From contig JAFGIA010000318.1 of NCBI GenBank assembly GCA_016929795.1, positions 1 through 50,820 on the forward strand: a stretch of DNA of 50,820 bases. Direction: 5' to 3'. The notes beneath the pieces were generated by a model. That model saw only the letters and a list, made by a program, of their open reading frames with translations, did no database searches and was not told where the DNA came from. Numbering within the stretch: the stretch's first letter is position 1; each line of letters starts with the position of its first letter. The position numbers and the translations under genes were made by a program. Of the stretch, positions 25,013 through 32,541 are shown piece by piece. The DNA is from Anaerolineae bacterium. Its GTDB lineage: Bacteria > Chloroflexota > Anaerolineae > JAAYZQ01.

Positions 25013-25968
25013 TCGCCATCGAAACACGAGGCCTCACCCGGCGCTTTGGTCGACGGCGCGGCGAGGGCGTCACTGCCGTCGACCATGTCGACCTCCAGGT
25101 GCCCGCCGGGTCGCTCTTTGGCCTGATCGGCCCCAACGGCGCCGGCAAGACGACGACGCTACGCATGTTGGCCGGCCTGCTCGAACCGACCTCCGGCCAG
25201 ATCCTGATCGACGGCCAGGTGGTGAACCGCGATTGGCGCGATCTGCAGCGCCGCATCGGCTACATGCCCGACTTTTTTGGCGTATATGAGGACATGCTGG
25301 TGTGGGAATACCTCGACTTTTTCGGCCGCTGCCACGACCTGCCCGCCACCCGCCGCCAGCAGGTGACTGACGAGCTGCTGGATCTGGTCGACCTGGCCGA
25401 AAAGCGGAATGCCTATGTCCAGACCCTGTCACGCGGCATGCGCCAGCGCCTGTGCCTGGCCCACGCGCTGGTACACGATCCGCAGGTGCTCCTCCTCGAC
25501 GAGCCGGCCTCAGGGCTCGACCCGCGCGCCCGAGTGGAAATGCGCGAGCTGCTGCGCGAGCTGGGCAGCATGGGGAAAACAGTTGTCGTCAGCTCGCACA
25601 TCCTGTCAGAGCTGGCCGAGCTGTGCGACTCGGTGGGCATCATCGAGCGCGGGCGCCTCGTCGCCAGCGGCCCTCTCGACGAGATCAGCCGCCAGGCACG
25701 CCATGGGCGCACGCTGCGCCTGCGCGTTCTGTCGGAGAGCGAGGCCGCGATCGCGCACTTGACCGAGCTGGCTGCCGAAGGTCATAGCGTCGGACCGGTA
25801 CACGAGGTGAATGGGTTTCTCGATGTCGAGTTTCTCGGCGACGGGGAAGCGGCAGCCGATCTCCTGGCCGCCCTCGTCGCGCGCGGCGTGCGGATCACCT
25901 CTTTTACCGAGGTCTCTGGGGATCTCGAAGACGTCTTTTTGCGGCTCACCCGGGGGGAGGTCGCCTGA
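25009..25968 (+). CDS. ABC-2 transporter ATP-binding protein
   Basis: A 319-residue ATPase of an ABC-2-type exporter. Walker A is GPNGAGKTT, the signature is LSRGMRQRL, Walker B is VLLLDEPASGLD, and the H-loop is SSHILSELAELCD. A C-terminal extension of about 90 residues is typical of this subfamily (CcmA/NatA-like). It pairs with the permease that follows; its TGA is directly followed by the permease ATG (TGAATG). The cargo is unknown. Confidence 0.94.
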   Translation: MIAIETRGLTRRFGRRRGEGVTAVDHVDLQVPAGSLFGLIGPNGAGKTTTLRMLAGLLEPTSGQILIDGQVVNRDWRDLQRRIGYMPDFFGVYEDMLVWEYLDFFGRCHDLPATRRQQVTDELLDLVDLAEKRNAYVQTLSRGMRQRLCLAHALVHDPQVLLLDEPASGLDPRARVEMRELLRELGSMGKTVVVSSHILSELAELCDSVGIIERGRLVASGPLDEISRQARHGRTLRLRVLSESEAAIAHLTELAAEGHSVGPVHEVNGFLDVEFLGDGEAAADLLAALVARGVRITSFTEVSGDLEDVFLRLTRGEVA

Positions 25969-27549
25969 ATGAAGCATTTGCCTCACCTGGGGCGCAATGC
26001 CTTGCGCCCCTACCTGTCCGCCAACCCGATCGTCGTCAAGGAGATGCGCTCGCGCATGCGCGGCGCGCGTGCTTTTGTGACCCTCACCGGCATGCTGCTT
26101 TTGCTCGGTGGGATCAGCTATGGCATCTACCGCATCGTGCTCCTCACCTCCACCTACAGCACGGCGCCGCTCAGCCCCCAGATCGGCCAGACCCTCTTTA
26201 TGGCGCTCGTCACACTCGAGCTGGGCCTGATCTGTTTCCTCACCCCGGCCATCACCGCCGGCACCATCAGCAGCGAGATGGAGAACCAGACCTACGAGAT
26301 GCTGCTGGCAACGCCGCTGCGCCCGGCCAGCATCCTGCGCGGCAAGCTCTTTTCGGCACTCGGCTACATCTTGGTTCTGATCCTGGCGGCCGTGCCCCTG
26401 TCGAGCCTGGTGTTCATCTTTGGCGGCGTCGCCCCGCGCGACATGCTCAAGGCGCTGGTCGTGCTGCTCGTGATTGCCGTCACCCTTGGCCTGGTCGGCG
26501 TGTTCATGTCCGCCTGGTTAAAACGCACCGGCGCCGCCACCGTGCTCAGCTATGTCTTTGTCCTCCTCCTCTTCTTTGGCCCTATCTTTTTCTACGTGCT
26601 CAGCGGCGTGCTGCGCCAGGCGGAGCCACCGCGCTGGATACTGATTCCGAATCCACTCAGCGCCCTGACATCGGCCATTGCGCCATCCATGCCCTCCGAT
26701 AGCCTGGGCGGCGTGATCTCTGGCATCAGCCTGCTCCTGGCAGGCAACATGAGCGTGCTGAACGGGTCGGGTGGGGCTATCCCTCGCCCTCTCTACCATT
26801 ATAGCCTGCCCCTCTACGGCGCGCTCTCGCTCGGCCTCTATTTTCTCGCTGTCCGCCTGGTGCAGCCAGTGCATCGCTGGCGCATCCGCCGGCACGATGT
26901 CGCCGCGGCCCTGGTCCTCCTGCTCCTTCTGGTCGGAGCCGCCGCCGCCGGCTTTCTCGTCACCTCTGACCGGTACGAGGGCTGGGGCTTGGGGCTGGGG
27001 CCGACCCCGGTGCCGATAGAGCCAGCACCTGTGGTGGTGCGCGCTGTCGTCCCCGAACAGAACGTGCCGGCGGCGCCCATGCTGATGACCCCGACCCCTG
27101 TCCCACCAGGCGCTGGCCCCGTCCCCACCCCCACACCGGCCCTTCTTCCATCCGAACAGGCCGGCTTGTACGCCGTTGTGATCCGCGCCCTGCTCGCCTC
27201 TGCACAATCGATGACCGATCTGCCCGATCCCCTGCTCGTCTACCTCCTACCCGCCACAGAGGATGGCCTGGTCAAAGCCAGCGCACCCGCCGCTCCATCG
27301 CGCGCCATCGCTGCGGAGGAACAGCACGCCATCGTCGAGGCCCTCTCAGACGTGGCGGCGGAATTTGTGTGGGTGGCACCCCGTGAGGATCAACCTGGCG
27401 CAGCCATCACCCTCGGCAATATCCACCTGCAGGACGACGGATCGGCCAGCGTCTCTGCCACCCTCTATGCCGACGGCATCGGCTTTATCGGCCACGTGTA
27501 CGAGCTGGAACAGGTCGACGAAGCGTGGCAGTTGAGAGGTGGCGAATGA
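25969..27549 (+). CDS. ABC-2 transporter permease
   Basis: A 526-residue membrane protein. An N-terminal cytoplasmic helix with NPIVVKEMRSRMRG leads into about six helices, with TPAITAGTISSEMENQTYEMLLATPLRPASILRGKL between, the usual ABC-2 coupling signature. One further membrane helix precedes a long C-terminal extracytoplasmic region beginning after a Pro/Thr-rich linker (TPVPIEPAPVVVRAVVPEQ...TPTPVPPGAGPVPTPTP). Its ATG follows the ATPase stop directly, and its last four bases overlap the next gene (ATGA), so the transporter genes are tightly coupled. Confidence 0.92.
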   Translation: MKHLPHLGRNALRPYLSANPIVVKEMRSRMRGARAFVTLTGMLLLLGGISYGIYRIVLLTSTYSTAPLSPQIGQTLFMALVTLELGLICFLTPAITAGTISSEMENQTYEMLLATPLRPASILRGKLFSALGYILVLILAAVPLSSLVFIFGGVAPRDMLKALVVLLVIAVTLGLVGVFMSAWLKRTGAATVLSYVFVLLLFFGPIFFYVLSGVLRQAEPPRWILIPNPLSALTSAIAPSMPSDSLGGVISGISLLLAGNMSVLNGSGGAIPRPLYHYSLPLYGALSLGLYFLAVRLVQPVHRWRIRRHDVAAALVLLLLLVGAAAAGFLVTSDRYEGWGLGLGPTPVPIEPAPVVVRAVVPEQNVPAAPMLMTPTPVPPGAGPVPTPTPALLPSEQAGLYAVVIRALLASAQSMTDLPDPLLVYLLPATEDGLVKASAPAAPSRAIAAEEQHAIVEALSDVAAEFVWVAPREDQPGAAITLGNIHLQDDGSASVSATLYADGIGFIGHVYELEQVDEAWQLRGGE

Positions 27550-29276
27550 GCATCGACTCCTTCCAGCCTTTTCTGAAGCGCCTGGGGCACTATATGCGCC
27601 TGCGCGACGGCTGGCTGCTCGCGCAGCGATCGCTGTGGGTCACACTCCTGGCCGCTGTGCTGATCCAGCTCACCGGCCGCCTCTGGCCGGTGCCCAACCT
27701 GAGGCTCTGGACCCTGGTGCCGCTGATCACCTGGCTGGTCGCAATGCCCGCCCTCACCTTCCTTCGACCTCTTTCCCTGCTCCGCATCGCCCGCCGCACC
27801 GATCTGGAATTGGGGCTGAAGGAGCGCATCTCGACTGCCTGGGAGTTGGAAAGCCCGGCACCTGAAAGACTGGAAGACCGGACGAGTGCCCCCCTAGGTG
27901 CCCCCCAACCTTCCAGCCGCATAGTGTACGGCCACCGCACAGTGTACGGCCATCTTCCAACCTTCCAACCCTCCATCGTCTCCCTCCAGCTCGCCGATGC
28001 CCACGCTGTTGCCGCCACCGTTGACCCGCGCCGCGCGTTCCCACTGCGCCTGCTGCGCCGGCCGCTTGCCATTGCAGCCGCCTGCACCATCGCCTTGATT
28101 CTGCTCGCCGCCCTGCCCAACCCGATGGATGCCGTGCTGGAGGAGCGGGCAGCGATTGCCCGCGAGGCCGAAGCGCAGGCGGAGCGGATCGAGCAGATCC
28201 ACGACGAGATTGAGGCCGCCGAAGAGCTGTCGCCCGAGGCGCGCGAGGAATTGATGCGCCAACTGGCCGATCTCACCGAGCAGCTCCGCGCCAATCCCGG
28301 TGACAGGGAGGAGGCCCTGGCCGACCTGTCGCGCGTTGAGGAGGCGCTGCGCCAGCAGCTCGATCCGCAGGCAGGCGCGCGAGAGGCTGCCCTGGAAGCA
28401 CTTGCTGCACAGCTCCGGGCACTCGCCGGGCGCGAGGCCGCGGGCCAGAGCGATATGGATGCAGCCGCCGAGGCCCTGGAAGCGCTGGCGAGCCGGATGG
28501 AGGAGATGGACGCCGCAGAGCAAGAGGCGCTCGCCCGCACCTTGGCCGAGATGGCCGCTCGCACCGCACAGGCCGGGGACGCCAACCTGGCGCAGGCGCT
28601 CGCCTCCCTGGCGAGTGCTGCCCAGGCGGGCGATGCCTCCGCCGCGTCGCAGGCCGCCCAGGCAGCGGGCGACGCCCTCACCCAGGCCCAGGGGGACCTG
28701 GCAGCCCAGGAAGCACTACAGCGCGCCCTCAACAGTGTACAGGCCAGCCGGCAAGCCGTCGCCCAGGCAGGCCAACGCCCCGGCCAGGCAACCGCACAGG
28801 GACAGGGGCAAGGGCAGGGGCAGGGGCAAAGCCAGGGACAAGGACAAGGGCAGGGACAGGGGCAAAGCCAGGGGCAAGGCCAAGGACAGGGGCAGGGCAC
28901 CCAAGCCGGCAGCGGTGGCGGCACGCAGGCCGACACCCTGCCGCCCGCCCGCCGCACCGGTACGGCTGGCCGTCCCCTCGGCCCCGGCGCGGCCGGCGGC
29001 GTCACCGACCTCGACACCTCGCTCTACGTCCCGTGGGAGCGCCGCGCAGGCAGTGGCGAGGAGCTGAACATCTCGGGCCAGGATTCGGGCCAGGGCCAGA
29101 CCGAAACGCGCGAAGGGACAGATCCCCTGGCTGGCGCACCTGGCCCTGCCCTCGTGCCCTATCACGAGGTCTATTACGACTATCTCGACGCGGCCAACCA
29201 GGCGATGGACCACAGTTACGTACCGCCGGGGTTGGAGGAGCTGGTGCGTGCGTATTTCTCGTCGTTGGAGCCATAG
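27546..29276 (+). CDS. membrane protein with coiled coil and QG repeats (DUF4175-like)
   Basis: A 576-residue protein starting at the ATG inside the permease stop (ATGA). Two N-terminal membrane helices (about 20-65) are followed by an insertion at residues 104-143, which is encoded by octamer and 18-nt repeats, a third helix (about 175-195), and a long Ala/Glu/Gln coiled coil (200-400). A Gln-Gly tract (about 415-455, repeats of GQGQGQSQ) is encoded by a degenerate CAGGGG/CAGGGA repeat. The C-terminus is polar. The order resembles DUF4175-type proteins found beside MoxR and vWA genes, but the assignment is tentative. Function unknown. Confidence 0.75.
   Translation: MSIDSFQPFLKRLGHYMRLRDGWLLAQRSLWVTLLAAVLIQLTGRLWPVPNLRLWTLVPLITWLVAMPALTFLRPLSLLRIARRTDLELGLKERISTAWELESPAPERLEDRTSAPLGAPQPSSRIVYGHRTVYGHLPTFQPSIVSLQLADAHAVAATVDPRRAFPLRLLRRPLAIAAACTIALILLAALPNPMDAVLEERAAIAREAEAQAERIEQIHDEIEAAEELSPEAREELMRQLADLTEQLRANPGDREEALADLSRVEEALRQQLDPQAGAREAALEALAAQLRALAGREAAGQSDMDAAAEALEALASRMEEMDAAEQEALARTLAEMAARTAQAGDANLAQALASLASAAQAGDASAASQAAQAAGDALTQAQGDLAAQEALQRALNSVQASRQAVAQAGQRPGQATAQGQGQGQGQGQSQGQGQGQGQGQSQGQGQGQGQGTQAGSGGGTQADTLPPARRTGTAGRPLGPGAAGGVTDLDTSLYVPWERRAGSGEELNISGQDSGQGQTETREGTDPLAGAPGPALVPYHEVYYDYLDAANQAMDHSYVPPGLEELVRAYFSSLEP
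27858..27978 (+). repeat. octamer and 18-nt repeats inside a coding region
   Basis: CCTTCCAA-type octamers (27906-27917 and 27955-27973) flank two tandem 18-nt units (27918-27935 and 27936-27953) containing AGTGTACGGCCA. Residues encoded include TVYGHLPTFQPS. The second unit plus flank (26 nt, 27935-27960) recurs exactly, inverted, at 46449-46474. Confidence 0.85.
28785..28905 (+). repeat. degenerate hexamer tract encoding Gln-Gly repeats
   Basis: About 18 copies of CAGGGA/CAGGGG/CAAGGG with interspersed CAAAGCCAG. The stretch encodes the GQ-rich segment of the coiled-coil protein. Such tracts are prone to slippage and can vary in length between strains. Confidence 0.8.
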
Positions 29277-29283
29277 GAGATGA

Positions 29284-29336
29284 TAGATTGGTAAACTGGT
29301 AGATTGGGCGTACCAATCTACCAGTTTGCCAATCTA
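29284..29336 (+). repeat. long octamer-derived hairpin before moxR
   Basis: Arms at 29284-29307 and 29313-29336 pair over 24 positions with one G-U wobble and a 5-nt loop. Each arm is built from TAGATTGG/CCAATCTA octamers, and CCAATCTACC continues to 29346. It lies 15 bp upstream of the moxR ribosome-binding site (AAGGAG, 29349-29354) and within an otherwise tightly packed operon. Confidence 0.8.
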
Positions 29337-29363
29337 CCAATCTACCGATAAGGAGTACAACTC

Positions 29364-30350
29364 ATGACCGAACCCATCACCCCTGACCAATTCCGCACCA
29401 CCGCCCTCGCCCTCGAGGAGCAGGTCGGGCGGGTGATCGTCGGGCAGCGGGCGCTGGTGCGCGACACGCTGGTGACGCTGCTCGCGGGCGGCAACGCACT
29501 CCTCGAGGGCGTGCCCGGCCTGGGCAAGACGATGCTGGTACGCACCCTGGCCGATGCCGTCGACTGTGCCTTCTCGCGCATCCAGTTCACGCCCGACCTG
29601 ATGCCTTCCGACATCGTCGGGACCAACCTGATCGTCGAGGATGAGACAGGCCGCCGCCAGTTCCAGTTCGAGCCCGGCCCGATCTTTGCCAACCTGATCC
29701 TCGCCGACGAGATCAACCGCGCGACGCCCAAGACCCAGTCGGCCATGCTCGAGGCAATGCAGGAGCGGAGCGTCACGGTTGCCAAGTCGACGCGCCCCCT
29801 GCCGGCCCCCTTTTTCGTCCTCGCCACCCAGAACCCGCTGGAGATGGAAGGCACTTACCCACTGCCCGAAGCGCAGCTCGACCGCTTCTTTTTCAAGGTC
29901 GACGTTCCCTTCCCCACGGCAGATGAGCTGGTCGAGATCGCCAACCGCACCACCGGCTCTGTTGAGGCGCAGGCCGAAGCGGTTGCGACGGGTGACGACA
30001 TCCTGGCCATGCAGGCGCTCGCCCGCGGCGTGCCCATCGCCGAACACGTCACCGCCTACGCCGCACGCCTGCTCAAGGCCACCCATCCCGATCCCTCTGC
30101 GCCCGAGCCGGTGCGCCGCTACGTACGTTATGGCGCCAGCCCGCGCGGCATGCAGGCCCTGATCCTCGCCGGCAAGATCCTGGCCCTGCTCGACAGCCGC
30201 TACAACGTCGCCTTCGACGACCTGCGGGCCGCCGCTCTCCCCGCCTTGCGCCACCGCCTCATCCTGAATTTTGACGCCCAAGCCGAAGGAGTGACGGCAG
30301 ACTGGGTCATTGGTCAAGTCCTGGAGTCGATCCGGCCCGACAATGACTGA
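29364..30350 (+). CDS. MoxR-family AAA+ ATPase
   Basis: A 328-residue MoxR AAA+ ATPase, a chaperone-like enzyme that remodels partner proteins carrying vWA domains. Walker A is GVPGLGKTML, Walker B is LADEINRATPKTQSAMLEAMQE, sensor 1 is LATQNPLEMEGTYPLPEAQLDRF, and sensor 2 follows at YASPRGMQAL (YGASPRGMQAL). The length is normal. AAGGAG lies nine bases before the ATG. The DUF58 gene overlaps its end by eight bases, and a three-vWA protein follows two genes later, the classic MoxR-DUF58-vWA neighbourhood. Confidence 0.94.
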   Translation: MTEPITPDQFRTTALALEEQVGRVIVGQRALVRDTLVTLLAGGNALLEGVPGLGKTMLVRTLADAVDCAFSRIQFTPDLMPSDIVGTNLIVEDETGRRQFQFEPGPIFANLILADEINRATPKTQSAMLEAMQERSVTVAKSTRPLPAPFFVLATQNPLEMEGTYPLPEAQLDRFFFKVDVPFPTADELVEIANRTTGSVEAQAEAVATGDDILAMQALARGVPIAEHVTAYAARLLKATHPDPSAPEPVRRYVRYGASPRGMQALILAGKILALLDSRYNVAFDDLRAAALPALRHRLILNFDAQAEGVTADWVIGQVLESIRPDND

Positions 30351-31341
30351 CCGAGTGCACCAATCTACCAATCTACCAGATCCCCTCTTCGACGAGCCCT
30401 TCCTGCGCAAGCTCGAGCGCCTCGCCATCGTGTCCCGCCGCGCCATGGCCGGCCAGATACAGGGCGAACGCCGCAGCCCCAAGCGGGGCCAGTCGGTCGA
30501 GTTCGCCGACTTTAGGCCCTATGCTCCCGGCGACGACATCCGGCGCATCGACTGGAACGCCTACGCCCGCCTGGAGCGCTTTTTCCTGAAGCTTTTTGTC
30601 GACGAAGAGGACTTGACGATCCACCTCCTCGTCGACGCCAGCCGCTCCATGGATTGGGGCGACCCAAACAAGCTGCACTACGCGCTGCGCACGGCGGGGG
30701 CGCTGGGCTACATTGCCCTGGCAGGGCTAGATAGGGCGACGGCGACAGCATTGGGAATGGACGATGGAAAGAATGGACGATGGGAAGGCGGAACCAAAGC
30801 TGGGATAGGCTATTTGGCGCCTGTGCGCGGCAAGCGCCAGGCATTCACCCTCTTTCAATTCCTGTCCAGTGTCCTCCCCGCCGGCACCGTCCACCTGGAC
30901 GCCGCGCTCACCCGCTATGCCGCCCGCTCACACCACCCCGGCCCCCTGATCCTCCTCTCCGACCTCTTCCAACCAACCTTCCAACCTTCCAACCCTCCAA
31001 CCTTCCACTCTCCCGCCCTCACTACCCTCGCCAGCCGCGGCTTCGAGGTCACGATCCTGCACATCCTCGCCCCTGACGAGATCGACCCTGCTCGCGCCGG
31101 CTGGCTCGGCGATGGACCGGCAACAGATCTGCGCCTGCTCGACGCCGAGACAGGTGCCGCCGTCGAGGTCACGGCCGACTATGACCTGCTCCAGCGCTAC
31201 CGCGAGGGCCTGGCCGCGTGGCAGGAGGCCATCCGCCGCTTCTGCGGCGCGCGCGGTATCCAGTATGTCCCCGTCGACACGTCCCTGCCGATCGAGGATC
31301 TACTCTTCGCCTGGCTCCGCCAGCGTGGTGTATTGGGGTAG
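30343..31341 (+). CDS. DUF58 domain protein
   Basis: A 332-residue cytoplasmic protein. GQIQGERRSPKRGQSVEFADFRPYAPGDDIRRIDWNAYARLERFFLKLFVDEEDL is the DUF58 signature, and HLLVDASRSM begins a vWA-like fold with a DASRS metal-site motif. Two segments look like insertions: residues about 138-155 encoded by a 16-nt tandem repeat, and about 208-222 (TFQPSNPPTFHSP) encoded by octamer repeats. Octamers also encode residues 6-12 near the N-terminus. The start codon overlaps the moxR stop. DUF58 proteins usually partner MoxR; the precise role is not known. Confidence 0.88.
   Translation: MTDRVHQSTNLPDPLFDEPFLRKLERLAIVSRRAMAGQIQGERRSPKRGQSVEFADFRPYAPGDDIRRIDWNAYARLERFFLKLFVDEEDLTIHLLVDASRSMDWGDPNKLHYALRTAGALGYIALAGLDRATATALGMDDGKNGRWEGGTKAGIGYLAPVRGKRQAFTLFQFLSSVLPAGTVHLDAALTRYAARSHHPGPLILLSDLFQPTFQPSNPPTFHSPALTTLASRGFEVTILHILAPDEIDPARAGWLGDGPATDLRLLDAETGAAVEVTADYDLLQRYREGLAAWQEAIRRFCGARGIQYVPVDTSLPIEDLLFAWLRQRGVLG
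30359..30381 (+). repeat. CTACCAAT octamers at the start of the DUF58 gene
   Basis: ACCAATCTACCAATCTACCAG at 30359-30379 forms about two and a half CTACCAAT octamers, read as QSTNLP after the first few residues. It sits in the N-terminal end of the DUF58 protein. Confidence 0.75.
30755..30786 (+). repeat. 16-nt tandem repeat inside the DUF58 gene
   Basis: Two copies of GAATGGACGATGGAAA (second copy has one change) lie at 30755-30770 and 30771-30786. Since 16 is not a multiple of three the copies are read in different frames (GMDDGK and NGRWEG). The segment lies in a place where relatives usually have a short loop. Confidence 0.8.
30967..31010 (+). repeat. CCTTCCAA octamers inside the DUF58 gene
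   Basis: Five near-identical octamers (CCTTCCAA/CCCTCCAA) between 30967 and 31006 encode TFQPSNPPTFHSP-like residues. The reading frame passes through without a stop. Confidence 0.85.
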
Positions 31342-31345
31342 CATC

Positions 31346-32539
31346 GTGCAGCTCACCTTGCTGGCGCTGACGGCCTTTGTCCTCTTCCTGAGCACGCTCG
31401 TCGGCACGCCCGTGATCCCAGACCTGGTCGCAGATCTCGGGGGCGACGCTGCCGCGACGGCGGCCACCCTGTCCGCGGCGCTGATGACCGTCGTCCTCCT
31501 CCAATTCTTTACCGGCGGCCTGGCCGATCGCTTTGGCCGGCGCCCCATCCTGGCCGGTGCCGCCCTGGCCGGCGGCCTGACGTCACTCGGCTGCGCCCTG
31601 GCCAACAGTTGGAGCCAGCTCCTGGCGCTCCGCATCCTGGGCGGCGTCGCCGACGCAGTCGCCATGCCCGCGCTGCTGGGGCTGACGGCCGAGATCAGCC
31701 GCGGCCGCCAGGGCACTTTTTTCGGTGTCTTGCGCTCAGCGCAAGGGCTGTCCTTCCTCCTGGGTCCGGCCATCGGCGGTGCGCTCTCGCTTGCTTCGCT
31801 GCGCACCCCCTTCCTGGCAGACGCTGGCCTGTCGCTGATCGCGTGTGGCCTGCTTCTGGCCTTTGTCCCGGCGCAAGCCGCATCCCCGACCGAAGGGCAC
31901 GCGTGGGCACAACTAGGGCGGCTGAAAACACTCTTTGCCGACAGGCGATTCTACGCCTTTGCGCTGTTCGGAGGCGTGAACAACGTCGCCTTCCCCGTCC
32001 TGTCGGCGTTTGTACCCGTCAAGGCGCGCGCGCTCGGTGCCGACCCACGCCAGATCGCTTTCCTGATCGCCTTCGAAGCGGGCTGTTTCTCACTCGCCTC
32101 GTGGCTAGCCGGCCGGGCGTCCGACCGCTATGGGCGGCGCCCCTTTGTCATCGCTGCCCAGCCCTGTGTGCTGATCGCCTGCGTGGGGCTGGCGCTCGCG
32201 CCCACCTGGCCATCCCTGATCCCATGGTACGCCCTCTACGGCTTCGCCGGCGGCACCACCTTCCTGCTCGGCCTCGTCATGGCTGCCGACCTGATACCTG
32301 CTGATGGCGCTGCAACGACTCTCGGCGCGTTCGATGCGGCCATCGACCTGCTGCTGTTCGCGGCGCCTGCCCTGGCGCTGTTCGTCTACAACCTGGTGCA
32401 ACGCGTCGACTTGTTGTTATTAGCCACCTCCCTCCCCGCTCTCGTCGCCCTACCCGTCGCCCTCTTCACTCGTGAGACGCTCGCGCCGCCGAGTCTTCCA
32501 TCCTTCCAATCTTCCAATCTTCCAGGAGCCAGCGCCTGA
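31346..32539 (+). CDS. MFS transporter
   Basis: A 397-residue, 12-helix major facilitator superfamily transporter, probably a drug or metabolite exporter of the DHA1 group. The loop-2 motif is GLADRFGRRPI and the equivalent in the second half is GRASDRYGRRPF. It starts with GTG at 31346, five bases after the DUF58 stop; an ORF extended upstream would lie inside the DUF58 gene. The last residues (PSLPSFQSSNLPGASA) are encoded by octamer repeats. An MFS gene between DUF58 and the vWA protein is unusual for this operon type. Confidence 0.87.
   Translation: MQLTLLALTAFVLFLSTLVGTPVIPDLVADLGGDAAATAATLSAALMTVVLLQFFTGGLADRFGRRPILAGAALAGGLTSLGCALANSWSQLLALRILGGVADAVAMPALLGLTAEISRGRQGTFFGVLRSAQGLSFLLGPAIGGALSLASLRTPFLADAGLSLIACGLLLAFVPAQAASPTEGHAWAQLGRLKTLFADRRFYAFALFGGVNNVAFPVLSAFVPVKARALGADPRQIAFLIAFEAGCFSLASWLAGRASDRYGRRPFVIAAQPCVLIACVGLALAPTWPSLIPWYALYGFAGGTTFLLGLVMAADLIPADGAATTLGAFDAAIDLLLFAAPALALFVYNLVQRVDLLLLATSLPALVALPVALFTRETLAPPSLPSFQSSNLPGASA
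32492..32526 (+). repeat. CTTCCAAT octamers at the end of the MFS gene
   Basis: Four octamers (CTTCCATC, CTTCCAAT, CTTCCAAT, CTTCCAGG) end 11 bases before the MFS stop and encode SFQSSNLPG. They may have extended the C-terminus. Confidence 0.8.
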
Positions 32540-32541
32540 CC

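Noticed and set aside
27590..29017. Serine/alanine/cysteine-rich antisense frame opposite the coiled-coil protein
   Set aside because: Composition follows from the Ala/Gln/Glu coding sequence on the other strand.
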